Positions 1-15,300 are shown, counted from the first letter of the stretch. The stretch is 64,000 nt of DNA from Atopsyche davidsoni (GCA_022113835.1 JAILWY010000009.1:13926001-13990000), one strand, 5' to 3'. Numbers and translations: made by a program. Notes: generated by a model from the letters alone, not told the origin.

Positions 1-204
1 ATATGCAAAAAATGGTCACTTTATTGCTTGCCAATGCACGAGAAGTCAAATGTGTTTTATAATGAATTGTCTTCCTGTTAAAAAAATATCCATGAATATG
101 GATACTTTTTTAAATTATAATAACAGTTCTGTGTGTGTAGTTTCACTATGGCTATCTTTTGAGGGAAGGATTTTTTTTATTATAAAAGCACATGATGTAC
201 TCAC
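1..204 (-). other. Start of alpha-2/delta intron 3 (partial)
   Basis: Sequence following the GTGAGTAC donor at 204-197. The next exon is outside the window. Nothing else recognised. Confidence 0.85.
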
Positions 205-315
205 CATTACAGCGCTCATCTTGAAGTCCATGAGGTTTTTGACTTCTCCAGCCATTTCCCTGATGAGCATGAGTCCATCCTTTCTGGCAATATCGACGTC
301 CCAATCGTGGTATTT
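205..315 (-). CDS. Alpha-2/delta exon 3
   Basis: 111 nt, exactly 37 codons, acceptor GATTCCAG and donor GTGAGTAC. Encodes KYHDWDVDIARKDGLMLIRE and MAGEVKNLMDFKMSAVM. This aligns with KYKEYEKDV, DGLQLVKKLAKNMEEM and KKSEAV of vertebrate alpha-2/delta-3, the segment before the region leading into the VWA domain. Phase 0 on both sides. Confidence 0.93.
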
Positions 316-3300
316 CTGGAATCAAAACATATCAAGCAAATTAAATCAAGTATCGTAGAAATAAATACATAAATTTTTTTTTTAATTTATAGGTTAAATT
401 TTATAGTTGCGACTAAATATTTTTTCAATGTTCTTATGTAAATTTTGTGATTGAATAACGTAAAAACAATCAACTATTAGGGTTGGAATACTATAGAAAT
501 TCATCGCAACTAAATGAATATTAAATCCGTATTAAACCTATTTGAAAAGAGCCAAGGGCTGACCAGACCCTCTAATATTGGTAGCATCGCTTAGTATGAT
601 CAAAATATTGAGGTTAAGTCGAACTATCACCGAGGCTTTATGGTTTTCTCTAGTGCAGTCTTTTGTCCTGAAAGTTCACTATTAAGAAAGGCTTTAGAAT
701 ATCTATGAGACTAAGTCCAATGCAAAAAGTTCCATTGTCAACAATGTAAAGATACCAGTAAGAAAGTGACCTGTATTTTGTGTTATCACGTTGCATCGTT
801 TTGTGTCAACTGAGGCATCGAGCGTGTCCACCACTCATTTTTCTGTAAGGCGGATTAAAAGTCCGAGGTAAGGATGTAATCAATTGCTTACAATATTTAA
901 TTATTGTTTCCAAAATATTTACATATTTTGGTTGAGGCAAAAACATTTATTGTGTTCAAGTTGACCGAGCAGCTTTATTTTTAACCTTGAATTTAAAATA
1001 ATTCTTTTTACTACCGAGGAGAGTTTAGTTTAACGAGTGTTTCATTACTACAAGTATACACGCATGAATTAGTTTTGCACGCCATATCGCACACAATCAC
1101 TTACATAAGCTAATAATGAAATCAAAAACTCTAATCAATGTCTTTGTTACTTTGACGTGAACGACATCAGCTTTAATTTATACTTTCGCAATGAAATCAA
1201 AATAATAAAATTAATTTAAAATGAAAAACTCTTGTTGAGAGAGCATTGTGGCGTCTTTCTGTATGAAACCTAAATTGTAGGTTGCTGTGGAAAAAAATAG
1301 CATTTAATATTTAAGTACACAAGGGACACTTTTAAAACCTATATGGAGTATATTTATTACATAAGTGGAGTACACTAGGAGCACTTTTAATACCTAAGTG
1401 AAGTACATTTAATACCAAAGCGTAGTATACTAGGAGCACTTCTCGCGCAGTGTATATGGACCGCCCCCTCGCTGGAGGCGGCGGAGCAATATAAAAATAC
1501 TAAAGGCAGACTTCCCGGAGATGAGAAAAAATCACGAGAGCTTCAAATACGACGAACAATGCGTCCTCCTCCCGCCCTGGAACCGACTTCGCCATCCATT
1601 GTAACACGCAATAATACCGAGCGAGGCACTCCCACTCGCATGCTTGCTTATTTAGTTTATTTTCATTATTATAAAACGTGTACCCCGATGCAGTTCTGAC
1701 CCATCAGACGGCATATTTAATGTTACTCTGTGATTGCATAGATGTACTTGTTGTGTTGTGCAGGAAATGTTTTTGCCGTATCACGAAAATCCCCACACTG
1801 ATTCACCTCAAGTGACAGCGATTAAATAAAAAGTATACAAAACAAAGGCGATGGTAGTAATACAGTGAGACCAGCAAGCCTAGTTAATTTCTCAATTACG
1901 ATAGGCTAAAACTTAAATATATTATACTAAATTGTTATTGTAATTTGTATGTCATACATTAGATAGTCCTTAACCCGTGATTTTGTGTTTGGGATTGAAT
2001 TTTTAAAAAAAGTCACATGTTACTTGAGGTAGAACATTTACCAACAACAACTGAACATTAAAATAAATATAAGCCCATTTCTCGCAGTGAATGCACCTAC
2101 TCTAACAGTAAATCCTTTTTTCCCTGTACTCCAGAGGCGGTTGTAATGAAAATATTATCTTCTACAAAACAAAGAGCTAAACTACTTTGTGCATGACAAC
2201 ACCGAGCGCCCAGGCGCGCAGAGACAAAGTTTTCTCTTCTCATACTAGAGTGCACTTGCACCGCATTATGGGGAAAAAAGAAGGGAAATACGCCGAGAGA
2301 CGGGTGCGGGGGGTGGGGGAGGAACCTGGGCCGGGGTGGTGGTTCATTCAGCCCCAGATAAGGCCTGCCCTGATCGACGGAGAAGTTTTTTTTAATTGTT
2401 TCGTCCTTTGTGCCCGCGGACTGTGATTCCTCTCAAATAGACTCGTCTGGCCGGTTAAGACGAATTTAAAGTGGAATCTGGATATATTCGGGGTAATTGG
2501 ATTTGCTTATCAGCGAATTGGATTTTTTTCTTTTTATTGTGATGTATTGTTTTTTTTTTCTATGCTGCTATTGTCGTAACTGGATAGTAGTTTGTTTTCT
2601 AACTAAGTTTCTTGTTTTCATCTTTTGGCATTGAATCCACTCTGCTTTCATCTAAGAAGACAACAGCAGTTTTTTTGATTTTTTTTTATAATTTTGATTA
2701 TTTATAAATTTTAAAAGAAATACTATGTCTTATTTTGCAATCAATATAACAGGGATAAAATTACTTGTTGTATTTTTAATATAAACAAAGTTTTTCAAAA
2801 TAATCGATGTCGGAATTACTTGTATTACATTTTTTGCTACAACTCGTTCAGAATGTAAAAAAATGGCGCTATGGCTGAATAAATTAAAAATTAGTTGTTA
2901 AAGAAAATAGTATATTACTCTGTCGAACGACTTTAAAGCTATAAAAGGGTAAATTCTTAAAAAAAAAAAGCATTTTCCACTTTTTTTTACTTTAGTGAGC
3001 TACTCTGAATAAAACGTTAGTCGGGATGGTGCAGTCTACAGTCGGTACTGAGGGACGCGAATACCCCAGCACACAGACTCCAGCCAGCATAAACTGAAGA
3101 TAATTTGAAATTGATGGAAGGGAGGGAAGTAGGGGTGTAGGCGGGGCGGCCAAGTCAACAATAATTGGGAGGAACTATTGCAGAAGGGTAAATGAAACAT
3201 CTAATCAGAGCTTGCTCGGTTGATGTATTTGATTCACAATATAAATAAATACTTAGTTATTTGCAGCGACCCTAGCCAGTCTCTTTATTATATTCTACCA

Positions 3301-6300
3301 TTGAAATTAGAAATAAATATAAATAATAAATCTGTAAATTATTTATTCAATTATCATTATTGCCCAGTGAACGATGCCCTGTTGAGATAAATTACAAATA
3401 TTTCGAATCAAAGTATAATTCATTCATTATCATCAATTCACTTGATTAAATACAAATATCAAAATGGTCGGCACTAATCGTATCTAGTTTATTAAGTATC
3501 TAAATTCATCAGAGTGTAAATATACTTGATTTAATAAGAAAGTTTTCTTAGTACATAAATATGGTTGTTCAAAAAAAAAATCCTAAAGTTATATTGTACT
3601 GATGCTCAAAACTCTTGCTTAAAACAAGTAATTGTACCATGGCACTAAAAATGCATGCTTTCTTTATCAATAAAATTGCTACACGCGATCAATTCTAATT
3701 GATTAAAGAATTTTATGATAATTAATTAAATCATTTAATGTGTTTTTTTTTCTAATATATATTACTGCTTACAGTAGCACTTTTATCTAAACATACTTTA
3801 TACTCGTATGTAAAACTTGAAACTGTTAAAATGTATCTTCAACGTGCATAAAACTTAAACCTCAGTTAAATAATTCATTTCGGAAATATGAATTACTTAA
3901 GCCTTGATAATTCTCAATAATGTACAAAATTGTACTAAATATGATAGAATTTGAACCATTGCCCAACCTAACCTATCCTTTTATACCATAAGACGGACAA
4001 TAATATCACGATAAATCTATTTTCAACCATCGTTGAATTCTGTAATGATTTTTGATAAGATCTATGTAAGGAGAAGTATAAAAAAGATTTTACTTTATTA
4101 TAAGAAGGATTTATTATTTTTGTATATAGTCATTTAATAAAATTTGTTTTATTGAATAATCTGATTAAATTTACACTAACAGTGTACTATAGCTACGTGT
4201 ATTGCATAGATTGGTACAACCTAAGCTCTATTAGGAAAGTTGCAGAGCCACTGCATCAGTTAGTTCTCAGACATGAGATTAGTTACGTCTGTCTTTCAAG
4301 AAACGTCTGAAGGCTTGATAGATCCCGTTAGGGATGGTACACGCGCTGCTGGGCGGGGAGCTCTCTCCCTCTCCTGAAACCTATTTCCTATTAAGCGCAC
4401 TCCCTTCCTCGACACAGAATCTTATTTCTCTTTTTAATACTTGGTAATCTATAATAGAATTTTGTAGAAAAAAAAATACTTGTCATGTATATTCTATATG
4501 TGCTTGTGGCGTGCAGTTACAAATGAAAAAATACCAAATATCCTGAAATCTATTTTACAACTCTATACAGGACTATAAGATATATTTATTTTGAACAATG
4601 ATCACTTCAAATGGTTTATATCGAGGCTTGAGCTTAAATACCGTTTCTCTCCAATTAGACATCAAATTTTATTACTGAGGTTTATTACTTGTCGAAATAA
4701 TCGAAGTATACATTATTTAGGCGTTTATTAAATGCAATCGGCTGCATTTGTTAAAATTGCATTAAAGACAAAATTGATATTAAAGAGTAATTAAAATTAA
4801 AAAAAATATATATTGTGTTCGTTGTGTGAGGTTCGTGAGAATTCATTAGAAAAACAAGCGATTTTATTTTGTAAAACAATGTTGAATTTAGTTAGTTAAT
4901 TTCTACGACCAAATACAAGTAGATTTATATTAAACCGATTGGATGTATTTATTTTATTATTTAAACTATATAGATTGAAAGTTATTGAATGTCAATATAT
5001 TTATGTTTATTCGATTTAAATTAAAAGTATCGCAGTAAAGTTTCTCAGGACGCTGAGTCTAGCAAAAAAAAAATTGTGCAATAGGTAAGGAGTAAAATTA
5101 TTCACAGGTAGAAATGTGAAGTTGAGAGTAAAATAATATTTTGATGATAAATTTAAATTATATATTGGGATTACTTCGAGAAATGCATTGCTTTCAGGGG
5201 AGGGGTATGATATTTTTGTATTCATTAATTTATTTATTTCAATTGCTTGTTTTATTAATTCTGTTGATATTTCTGCACAATAAATTACTAAGATTTTATG
5301 CTATTGATTGTGCGAATTAATGAATAAATGAATTTATCATTGATGGGAGTTTAAGTTTATAAAGATAGCTGTATCAAAGCTTTTAATAAATATTTAGTGA
5401 TGTTTCAACTTATTCCCCAAGTTTTGCTAATTTCCTGATGGAAATGTCAAATAAGCATGATAGCGAAATAAGTCGCGTCAATAAATAAAAAGTGTGAAGA
5501 TTCCTAAACATGTTTTATTAAAAATATTATAATGGTTGTAATTACACAAAGAAATTTTTGACAAAATATTGATTATATAAAGTTTTTATATTATCAAAAA
5601 ACATACGATGAACTCAATAAAATCAAGTTCAATATTTAGTGAATTAATATTTTTACACGGCAGCAAGTAAAAATATTTTCCTTGTTTCACTATCTGTAGT
5701 GTTTAATAGTACAATATATGTTTTCAAGTAATTATTAAATTCAAGTTTTAGCACGAGACGGCTACAAGTATTTCAGAAATCAACCGATTGCTTGGCGATC
5801 TCTGACCCAGGGGGGGTGGCCTCCTCTCCCCTACCCCCCGGCGCGACAAAGCAGATTAAATTAAATGAGTTAATTGGATTTGTGCGACTTGTCGGTCGGA
5901 GCCCCCGGGGCAGGGGGGCGGGGGCGGGGGCGGGGGCGGGGGCAGACCCGCGAAGCGAAATTGAGCGATCGAGGGGGACGGAAGTAAGTGAAAAAGATTG
6001 ATGGAAAATTTCAAAATGTTAGTACACGGATTTTCATTTGAGTACTATTTGGGATTTAATGAATTGTCCTTATATTTAAATCGACAAATATAACCTGATA
6101 AAAAACTTTAACATTACAGGCTAATTTTATTATGAGTATACATAGTTAAATATGATTTACCATTAGACCCTCGATCAGGATAGTCAATGTATTGTTACCG
6201 ACGCAAACCTTCTGTGTGTTGTTTAGTAATGTATTATATATAAAAATTCCTTAAGTAAAATGGATTGATAGATTATTAGCCTTCTATGAGTTTTTAATTT

Positions 6301-9300
6301 AATTATTCAAAAAGTACATATTGATATTAGACGCGTGGAAAACGTTGTTGAATCTTTTTCTTCTTATGTCTCTCTTCATAAGAGGTTGGTGAAATCCTAG
6401 CCTTCTGTGAAATATGTCTTCCAGTGCTCCTTAATCATCTGAGAGATGCTATATTTATTTATTCGAAGAATGTAACGAAGGAGACCATACGATGTTTTAC
6501 CATCGTGAGTAAAACGCGGTACATAAAGGATTCTTCTGTAAAGCCAATTTTCAAACGCCTCTATTCCATATAACCCAGAAAATATCTACATGGTGTTTCT
6601 TTACATAATCGTATGCAGAAAAACTCGCGATAAAATACATTATTTTAAATATAAAAAAGCCACATGTAATTACGCAAAATTATTTATATTTTATGAACAC
6701 TTAGTTTGTTTAAAACATCAATGCGTGTTTTCTCGCCTTTGTTCGTGGATAGCAGTAAGTATAACGATTTTTTACAGTTAATTTTACTATATTAGTTTTT
6801 GGTTATTTTCACACGCATTTGTTACAATAAATCATCTCAAATTTCCCTCTCGAATAATTCGGAGAGCTCCCCATTTTCCGCCTCGCCGGAGTCAGGAGGC
6901 ATCCTCGCGACCGCCGGACTGAGCCACCGGCCCCGGGAGGCCCCCAAGGCCTGAGTCCTGCCGAGGGTCGGCCCAGGAAGCCTGCTGACTGTTATATATC
7001 ATGTCACATAAGGAGGACGCCCTCAGGTGTATAATTGTCTTCCTGCTGGGCCACTGCACCACCGGCGACTCTTTACATTTATATTCAGGTTTGCTTGTAA
7101 CCCGGATGACGTTTCGATTTTCAGATAAATCTTTAATATTTTATATTTCAAACTCGTGCCATTTATATTTAAAAATTACTATTTTTGCATGTATATTTAG
7201 TGTAGATACGTCATTTTCTAGGAAATAAAAGGTGAGCACAATATTGACAAGATTATTACTATACATAATTATTTAAAAGTTCTAACATTTTTAAGCGCAA
7301 ACGTGACGAGTTTAGTTTTTATCGGTGGCATTTGTAGAATACTGTTCCACTCGGTACGTACGGAATATTTTCATAGGAAAGTTCCAGAAGTCGACAGGAT
7401 CGGAATATTCGCTGTCATATAACGGTGGAGTATTAATGGCGTCGCTTTAATATTCAAAGTCGATTCCGGTAATATAAAATCATTTGATAAAAGTGAACCC
7501 TTCTAGCGGCGCAGGCGGCGGCCATGACAGGCGGAATGTCCCGAGCGGCGATTTCTTAGCGTTTGAATTCTGACATTTCAAACTGGCGTTCGCATTTTAA
7601 ACGAACGTTCTAGAACGTTTTTTTTTTTTTTACTCGCTCACTGAGGGGATGCTTGATGCTTGGGGCGGGTTTTTTATCCTGAAGGAAAGCACATGCAGTA
7701 AAACCTCGATATGAGGGACCCCTGATTAACGGATTTCGGATATAACGGACAAAAAATCCGGTCAAATGTAAAAAAAATAAAAACGTTTTAAATGCGAAAA
7801 TGTAATTTTTTTTTGTAATTTTGTTGAGTTGATTATAAAAAAATTAAAATTGATTGAAAGTGCAAACATAACTTGATTTCTTTTTTAGTAGAATTACCGA
7901 AACCAAGCGCGTTGATATCAAACAGCAACGTCACTTCACGACGAGTGTCCGAAGACAATTAAATACAATTTTGTTTGTGTTTTGTATTTTATATTTATAT
8001 CTAAATACGTAGTGTATATTAAAAAAAAATTTTTTTTTTATTTATTTTAAACATATATAACGGACTTTCGGCTTTAACGGACACCCCTCTCCCCAATTGG
8101 TCCATCATATCGAGGTTTTACTGTACTATGATTCTAAATATTATGTGCATATTCTGAAGTAATGTCAAATAAATGTGTTTTTTTTTTTTCATATATAGAT
8201 GCACGTCTTCGGTCGAATTATTTTCTTTTGATATACATCTCATATTTTGGTAAATATCTTAATTCTAATTAAACTACGTTTTATTTTATGATGTTTATGT
8301 GTTTCAACCGACATAATTTGGCATCAACTCTCCAAGCCCGGCATTTAAAATCAAATCCATATTTTTCGATGCCGCTTTCCTGACCTCAAATGTGACTATC
8401 ATTTGTCTATGGTGGTTTCGGGGTTTCCCCATAATGTGTATTTTCCCACAGCGCTTTGAGGAGGTTGCGCGCTCACGCTCACGCCACACTCGCATTAGTC
8501 TGTCAATTATGTCAAAAATAATGTATTGTGTCGAATTTAAGTTATTTGCCAGACTAATTCCCCCACAGAGTGCTGGGAAATATGCTTCATTTAATATTAC
8601 GTCTTTACACAGCGAAAGAACAACATCAAAAGAACTGCATTTGGACATGAATTTAACATCATCATTATTAGTACGAATGACTACTAAATATAACGGCTAG
8701 CAAAAATTAAAACTATGATTATGAACGCGAATATTATGAATCTTAAAACTTTCACCGAAAAGAAAAAAAAAAGACAAAACATATAAAAAATAATTCTAGG
8801 TGAATTTTAGAAATTTATTCTCAGGGAACCAACTGACGTGCTTAAAAGTCTATGTATAAATAAAGAAATTGTTTACAACTTTAAATTTTAATAAGTAAGT
8901 TACTATTTGTGATTTGACTTGAATCCCTCATGATATCTGAAAATATATACCCATGTTAAATTCCTAAGGTTTGTGTTTCGTGTAAATTAATATTTTGTTT
9001 ACATAAGTTTACTACTTAACATGTTGTTTGTCACAAAATATTAGGTTATTTTTATACAATGACTGTTTCCTACTTCTCGGTCTTGAATTAGATGTTACTG
9101 TAATGCACACACAGACTCAGGTCTTCATTCTATGCCAGACCTTGAATCAGGAATAATCAGTATCATCTTCATAAACTGCGCAAAACCTTGAACTCGTGTG
9201 TAAATAAATCCATTTAAAGTCTACGACTTACCAAGAAATTAATTTTCTAAAATACAAGCTGGCAATGTGGAACAATCTAGAATTAATTCCGCGTCCATAG

Positions 9301-12300
9301 CACAGTTGCGAATGGGAAAACTTTACACGGAATAGATAATGTAACAATGAATCTGCTAGTAATCTATAGAATTTATGCTCGGATACAAGATCCCTCCACA
9401 ATGGGCGTTACTCTATGGTTTATGGCCATACGGGAATTACTTACCAACCCCCTGGCTGGAAGACGAGACACGAAGACTGTGTACTCGGGGTAGTTAGGGA
9501 GTCGATAGCGAGTACACACCAGGAGAATTAAACCAGTATGTAACAAATTTAATATCTTTACTACTCCGAAAATTAATCACATAAAGATTTCCCTAGTGGG
9601 CCAACTTTTATTATTTTTTAAGACGATTGCCTCCATTTGAAAACATTAATTTTTACTCGTGTTTTTTTCAATTACTGTATCAAAAAAAATATTTTGATTA
9701 TACGCATTTGTTACTTTAACATCTATAGAAACAACGTGGATAAACTTTGATGTGAATCATATTACAAAAAATGCTTTCCTTATATTAGAAAATTTGTCCT
9801 ATGAAAATATTAAACTGAATATAAATAGCTTTACTCACTCAATTATTAATATGATAAAAATAATTACAGAATGCACAATTGTTGAATGTGATTGCATAAA
9901 AGCCAAAATACTTGATAAAAAAACACACTGAAAATATGTTTGAATAATACTGCTTCAGTATATTCTGAAAGAATAATTTTACTGCTTCTGAGGTTACTTT
10001 GTCGAGGTTTTGCGCAGTCTATTAGATAGCTAAACAATTTCAGAACCGCATTACTTGCAATAGCCGTCCAAAATCTATCAAATGATTGAAATTTATTATG
10101 ACATATATAAAATTAAATGATATTAAGCTCTTAAGTACGCTAAGCAAAAATAAATGTTCTCAGAAGGGCGAAGGGCAGGCGTTTCAGCATTTACAGAAAC
10201 GCTTTCGATCAGCCCCTATTTATGGGGTAATTACATTTACCGATAGAGGGGTAGGATATCGGAGGTGGGGTGGAGCCTCCCTTATACTAAAGCAGTTTTA
10301 TGGGCGAGTATGCCTCCGATGTAAGTTACTCTGTAATTATTTTATCAGGCTCCGTGCAAAGCGCGTGTTTTTACCCTTTATAGCTGCCAATAAAAGAGAC
10401 CCCCTAGTTCGGGCCTTTGAATTTGTATTTTTTTGTTGTAATTTTATGAGATATTTTAAGATCAGAATCTCAGTAAATAAACGGACTTCCTTTTTGCAGA
10501 AACGGCGTTAATTTACACGCGAATATTTTATTTTCAGTATTTCTTGTTTCTTGCAACCCCGGCACAGATTTTTATTGAGTTGAATTGATAATATCGTTTA
10601 TTCCTTATAGGGCTGCAAATAAGACGTTGTCGAATTTTAAGCGTATGTTAAATATACGATCGTGTGAACTCAGGCACATAAAATCTAAAAAAAAAAACAC
10701 ACAATCACACACACTCGAACAAAAGTGCCACACTGTTTCCACAACTGTTCTTCGTTTTTCATCATTCAATTTATTAATATTTTTTTCTATTTTTTAATAC
10801 AAAGATTAGTTTTCAACCAATTATTATTCTGACATTTACAAAGCATATTTATTTATTGTTTTTTTTTAAGCTAAACCGTCTGTCACTTTTCAGCGAGCTG
10901 GAAAAAATAATCTGACACACAAGAATCGATTTGGTGACATGAGAAAACTGATATATATATTAGTTATTAAAAACAATATTTTCGCAAAAAAATACCTGAT
11001 TTCTTGTAGTTTTTTTATATGCAATTTTTTATGTGATTTATAAACTTTAATGATAAAAGTTGCAGCTGCTGTGCCGATAATATTATAAATTTATGATGCT
11101 GTCTTTATTGAGGTTTTATTGTTTTTTTTTATGTTGCGTTTAGACTGTTCAATGCTTTCTTGTTTAAACTGAACGCATCATCAAAAATAATCAAATGTCT
11201 TCCGTCGACACCTTTCCGAATTAAAAACAATTTTCCAACCGGTGTTGCCGGCGCGCCGCTCCCTCCCATCAATATGGTAATTGAGTGTACCGGACTTGGG
11301 GGTAATTTACGCCCCGCGCCGCCCCACCCCCTGCCCCACCCCCTGCCCCACCCCATGGCCCACCCCCTGCCCTCACCCCCTGCCCCTACCCCCTGCCCCC
11401 GCCCGCCACCCCCACGGCTCCCGATCCGCCTGATAGACGGCTACATTTATTTGATGGCAGTCCATAAGAGTCGTCGCCAATTTTCCCGCCTGCATGTTAT
11501 TTTTCCACGTTTATGGCTGTTGCTTAGATATTTTATTCAACCAGCGTCTCTTCGCGTTCGATTTATTCCCGTTTTTGTATTCGTTTGTATCGTTTTGGAT
11601 ACTTTAGATGTAGATCTGAGGAATAATGTGGCATACTTTTTTTTTTTGTGAATCGATTTATTGATATTGATATTTGAGAAAGTATACTCGAGAGGAGGAA
11701 AGAACCCTTCTCTCAATAAAACATATCAATGTTTGGTACTAAAATAATAATATCATAAAAGCTCTTGAACTCTTTGAGTGCTTGATAGATACTTCAAAAA
11801 ATTAAAGAAAAAAACTACGACTATCGTGAATAAAAGCTATCCTGTTTTGTGATTTTAAAGTACTATAGAGAATTGACTTTAGTAGCTTTCAATAAAATAG
11901 TCATCTTTACTGAAAAGACAATATGAATATCGGCAATGTCGGTTGGTTATTTAAATAAAAGAGTCCTTTATACAAACATGCCGCCAAGTATTATTTGATT
12001 TATACAATTTTTTTTATTTTTTAAATAAAAGGTTCTTTATGAATTCGAGGGCTTTTATTGGGAAGCTCTTTACTTCACTTCCTCTTTAGCTCTGAATCAC
12101 TAAGTATGAAATTCACCAAAGGTAATGGCGCACGTTGCTCTGCCCACGCTAATTTATATTAGTTAGTGTCAGTGCTGTATTTAATAATTCCATGCTAAAG
12201 TGTTCATGTACGTAACATAATAACGCGAAGAGAATTTCTCGAAACGTAATATGACGTCCCTTCCACATTCGGCTACTTTATCACAGGCAAAACTTTTTAA

Positions 12301-15300
12301 TTAAAGGCAGTCTCCATCGTTAAAAACATATCATGACTCTCATAAAGGTGCTTTAAAGGGTCCGCTACAAAGTGACCGCAGGGACGCGCGCCTACCCTTT
12401 GCGTTTGCATCTTCTCGGCTAGACTGAGGGGTAAATAAAACTGCGCGGCCAGGGGTGCACTTAAAAACAATTGCCCCTACCGCAATTCCACCTCTGACCG
12501 CTAAAATTTGTTAAAAAAAGGATATTTGTTAAAAGCAGAACCTGAAACATATTTTCAAACTTGCATTTCGCGTCACCTTTGTGTGTGTATCATTTTGCTG
12601 TGTTAATTTAATACGTGTATTTTAAGCTTTTATGTTTATAATTTTAACTCGGCTAAAAAATGTTTCATTTAAAATTAGCGTAGCTTTGAATTTATTTTTA
12701 CTTCATTCAGGTTTTTTCAAGTTTTCGAAATGTGCTTGAACTAATTACTATCGCAGTTTCGTGAAATACTTAAATTCAATTTTCTATTTACGGAAAATAA
12801 TATGATGGGCGCACGCAAGAGAAATCAAATTAAGACCAAGGCGGAAAATGTTTAAAAATTCACAACATCGCCCGCAATTGATTAGTTGTTGTAAGGGTAT
12901 TTTTTGACGAATTGTTTCTTTTTTATAAAACAAATCTATTTGTCAATAAAAAGTCAATTACATATATTTTTTAATAGATTTTCCTAGTAATACGTGATTT
13001 CATTTTGTGTAACACCTAAAATTTTCTGAATTACTTAGTAACATTAGCTGAAATCATTAGATTTCAAATGATTATAATATCATTAAATAATTTTACATTA
13101 TAATACCATTAAATCGCAATTTTGATTTGCTATCAATTTTTATATTATCAGCCGTTTTGCAAAAAGCTACCAAGGGTTACAAAATGCGAAAAAAAAATTA
13201 TAGCTGTTAGGGTTGTGCTTACAATACGGTATAAGACTATTCCCTGGTGCAGGCTGTGGGTGTTCGAGATGTGGTTTGGGTTATAGCATACATAGATATC
13301 TCTGTTTTCGTTATTGAGTTTATGTTTATTAAAATTTGAGTTACTCTGAATTCAAGTTTAAATATTATAAAATGGCTCATATTTCACAACTTTAAATTTA
13401 TTCCCCGCGCTGTTGTTGAATTTGTAGAACTAACTGACTCTCCTTGTGAAAATTGTTGTTTCAATCTACATGCAAATTCGGTGGCTGTACTCCATGCACT
13501 GTGCCGCGTACTCCAACTGACTGGTATTAGTGCAATAAATTGATAGAGCCAGCGGCCGGCCGGGGAGAGCTCGCAATTAAGTGGGTAAATAATGATCCGC
13601 CATGGAAAAATGTTTATTGACTACAGCGACATACATACGCGTTCGCTAAAAACTGGATTAAGCTTCTGTTTTTTTTAACAGAATAGTTTTTTTTTAACGC
13701 AGCGTCCATACACAAATGCACGAAAATAACAACTTTTTCACCATTTACAAATCGATACAAATAGGAAAGTTATTTTATGCAAAAAAATTATTGTCACATC
13801 GCTATAATAAATATTCCCTGTAGTTAAAAATCTTAAAGGTTCCGTCGTAAACCGAAAAATGAATTTAAATTTTAGAGTGCATATTTTAAATTATTAAAAT
13901 CTATAATATTTTTTTTGGGACAAAATCAATAAAGATTCAATATTTCACGCATGATATAAAGTATGCATTTTTTTCTGCTAAAATGGTTTCTCCACGGTTC
14001 GTTGGCCGGCGTGACTGACGGGTGGTGCTGATCATCATTCATCCTCAAGTAAATTGGTTGAGAAGGTTTGCGTCCCGGCTGCTGTCACGTGACCCCACTT
14101 GAAGGGAAAATGGCTGACGGACTGGGAATACTTTATGTGACAATATCACGACCTAGCATCTCTAACCATTTAAAACATTTATATTCAAATCATACATCAA
14201 GTAATCTTATACTTTACTTTTTTTAGTTTTTTTTTAGGCCTGTACGTGTATAGTATATACATTGTATACGATAGATTTTAAAAAGTATCGCCGATGATTA
14301 AAATTCTCTTATTGTTCAAATGTAATTCTGTATTTCATTTACAGCAAATAAATATCAAGTATGAATCCTAATTTGGCGTAAGTATATATGTTATTTCCCT
14401 GACGCATCCTTGTTATTACAGTGTGTCATGGCGCCGTTGGATGCAAACGCGAAACTCCGTATTTCGCTTTTGAAACACAAATTCAAATAAACATCATACC
14501 AACGTGACGAAATAAATCCCAATCAGACACACAGGCGTGCCCCAATTCAAAATGGCGTTAAGACGTGATATTTGTTGATTGAGTCGGCTTCGACATCGGA
14601 ATATTTATTTGCTTCGCGTTCACAGAGAAACGGCACGTTCAACGCGGAAAACAACTCCCAACGCGTCCTCGTTTCAATGTAATTTCAAATACGTGGACAT
14701 GAAAGTAAATAAGTCTTTTTACATTTGTATATTCAAAGCGTAAAGCATTGCAATACAGTAGTGGTCTACTACTGTACAAAAAGTTGAATGGAAATGAGTC
14801 CGAGACGTAAGACTAGCGGTGGCTTGTGCCTTATTTATTTCAGAATTACGAGGAATGATTTGATGTTTTATAACATAAAATATAGATTATCAAATAAAAG
14901 AGAGATATTAAGAGTTATAACATTGTTAAAATCAATATATTTTGATATTCTTTTTACTCACAGATATATTTTACGACGTGTATAAGAAAGAAACAATATT
15001 TTTTGAAGCGGTTTTCTACATGCTATTTCCAGAAATAGATTTATACCTGTTCGATTCATTGGCTGATCACAATAACAAGCCTACTCAATCGTGGGTTTTA
15101 GGCTTTCAGTTTCATGTTAGAATGTTACTTGTCCTATTTTCAGAGTCGATCTCCTGCGTTGGCGTCGGTTGGTCTGCCGGCAGTCTGGCGGAGCTTCCGT
15201 CCCACGCAGTCCCTTGCCCCTGCCGAGACCGAGCACGCCCTCCAAATACATCGGGGGCTAATACACTCGCCATTACTCCTTTAGGTAAATGAATCCCAAA

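Noticed and set aside
10086..10511. 141-codon plus-strand ORF
   Set aside because: No domain or recognisable composition, inside an AT-rich intron, and no splice or promoter context. Likely chance.
11160..11651. 163-codon plus-strand ORF
   Set aside because: Its length comes from reading through the C-rich minisatellite as Pro/His repeats.
14040..14100. tRNA-like segment AAATTGGTTGAGAAGG followed by GGTTTGCGTCCCGG
   Set aside because: The A- and B-box-like pieces are adjacent instead of 30-40 bases apart.
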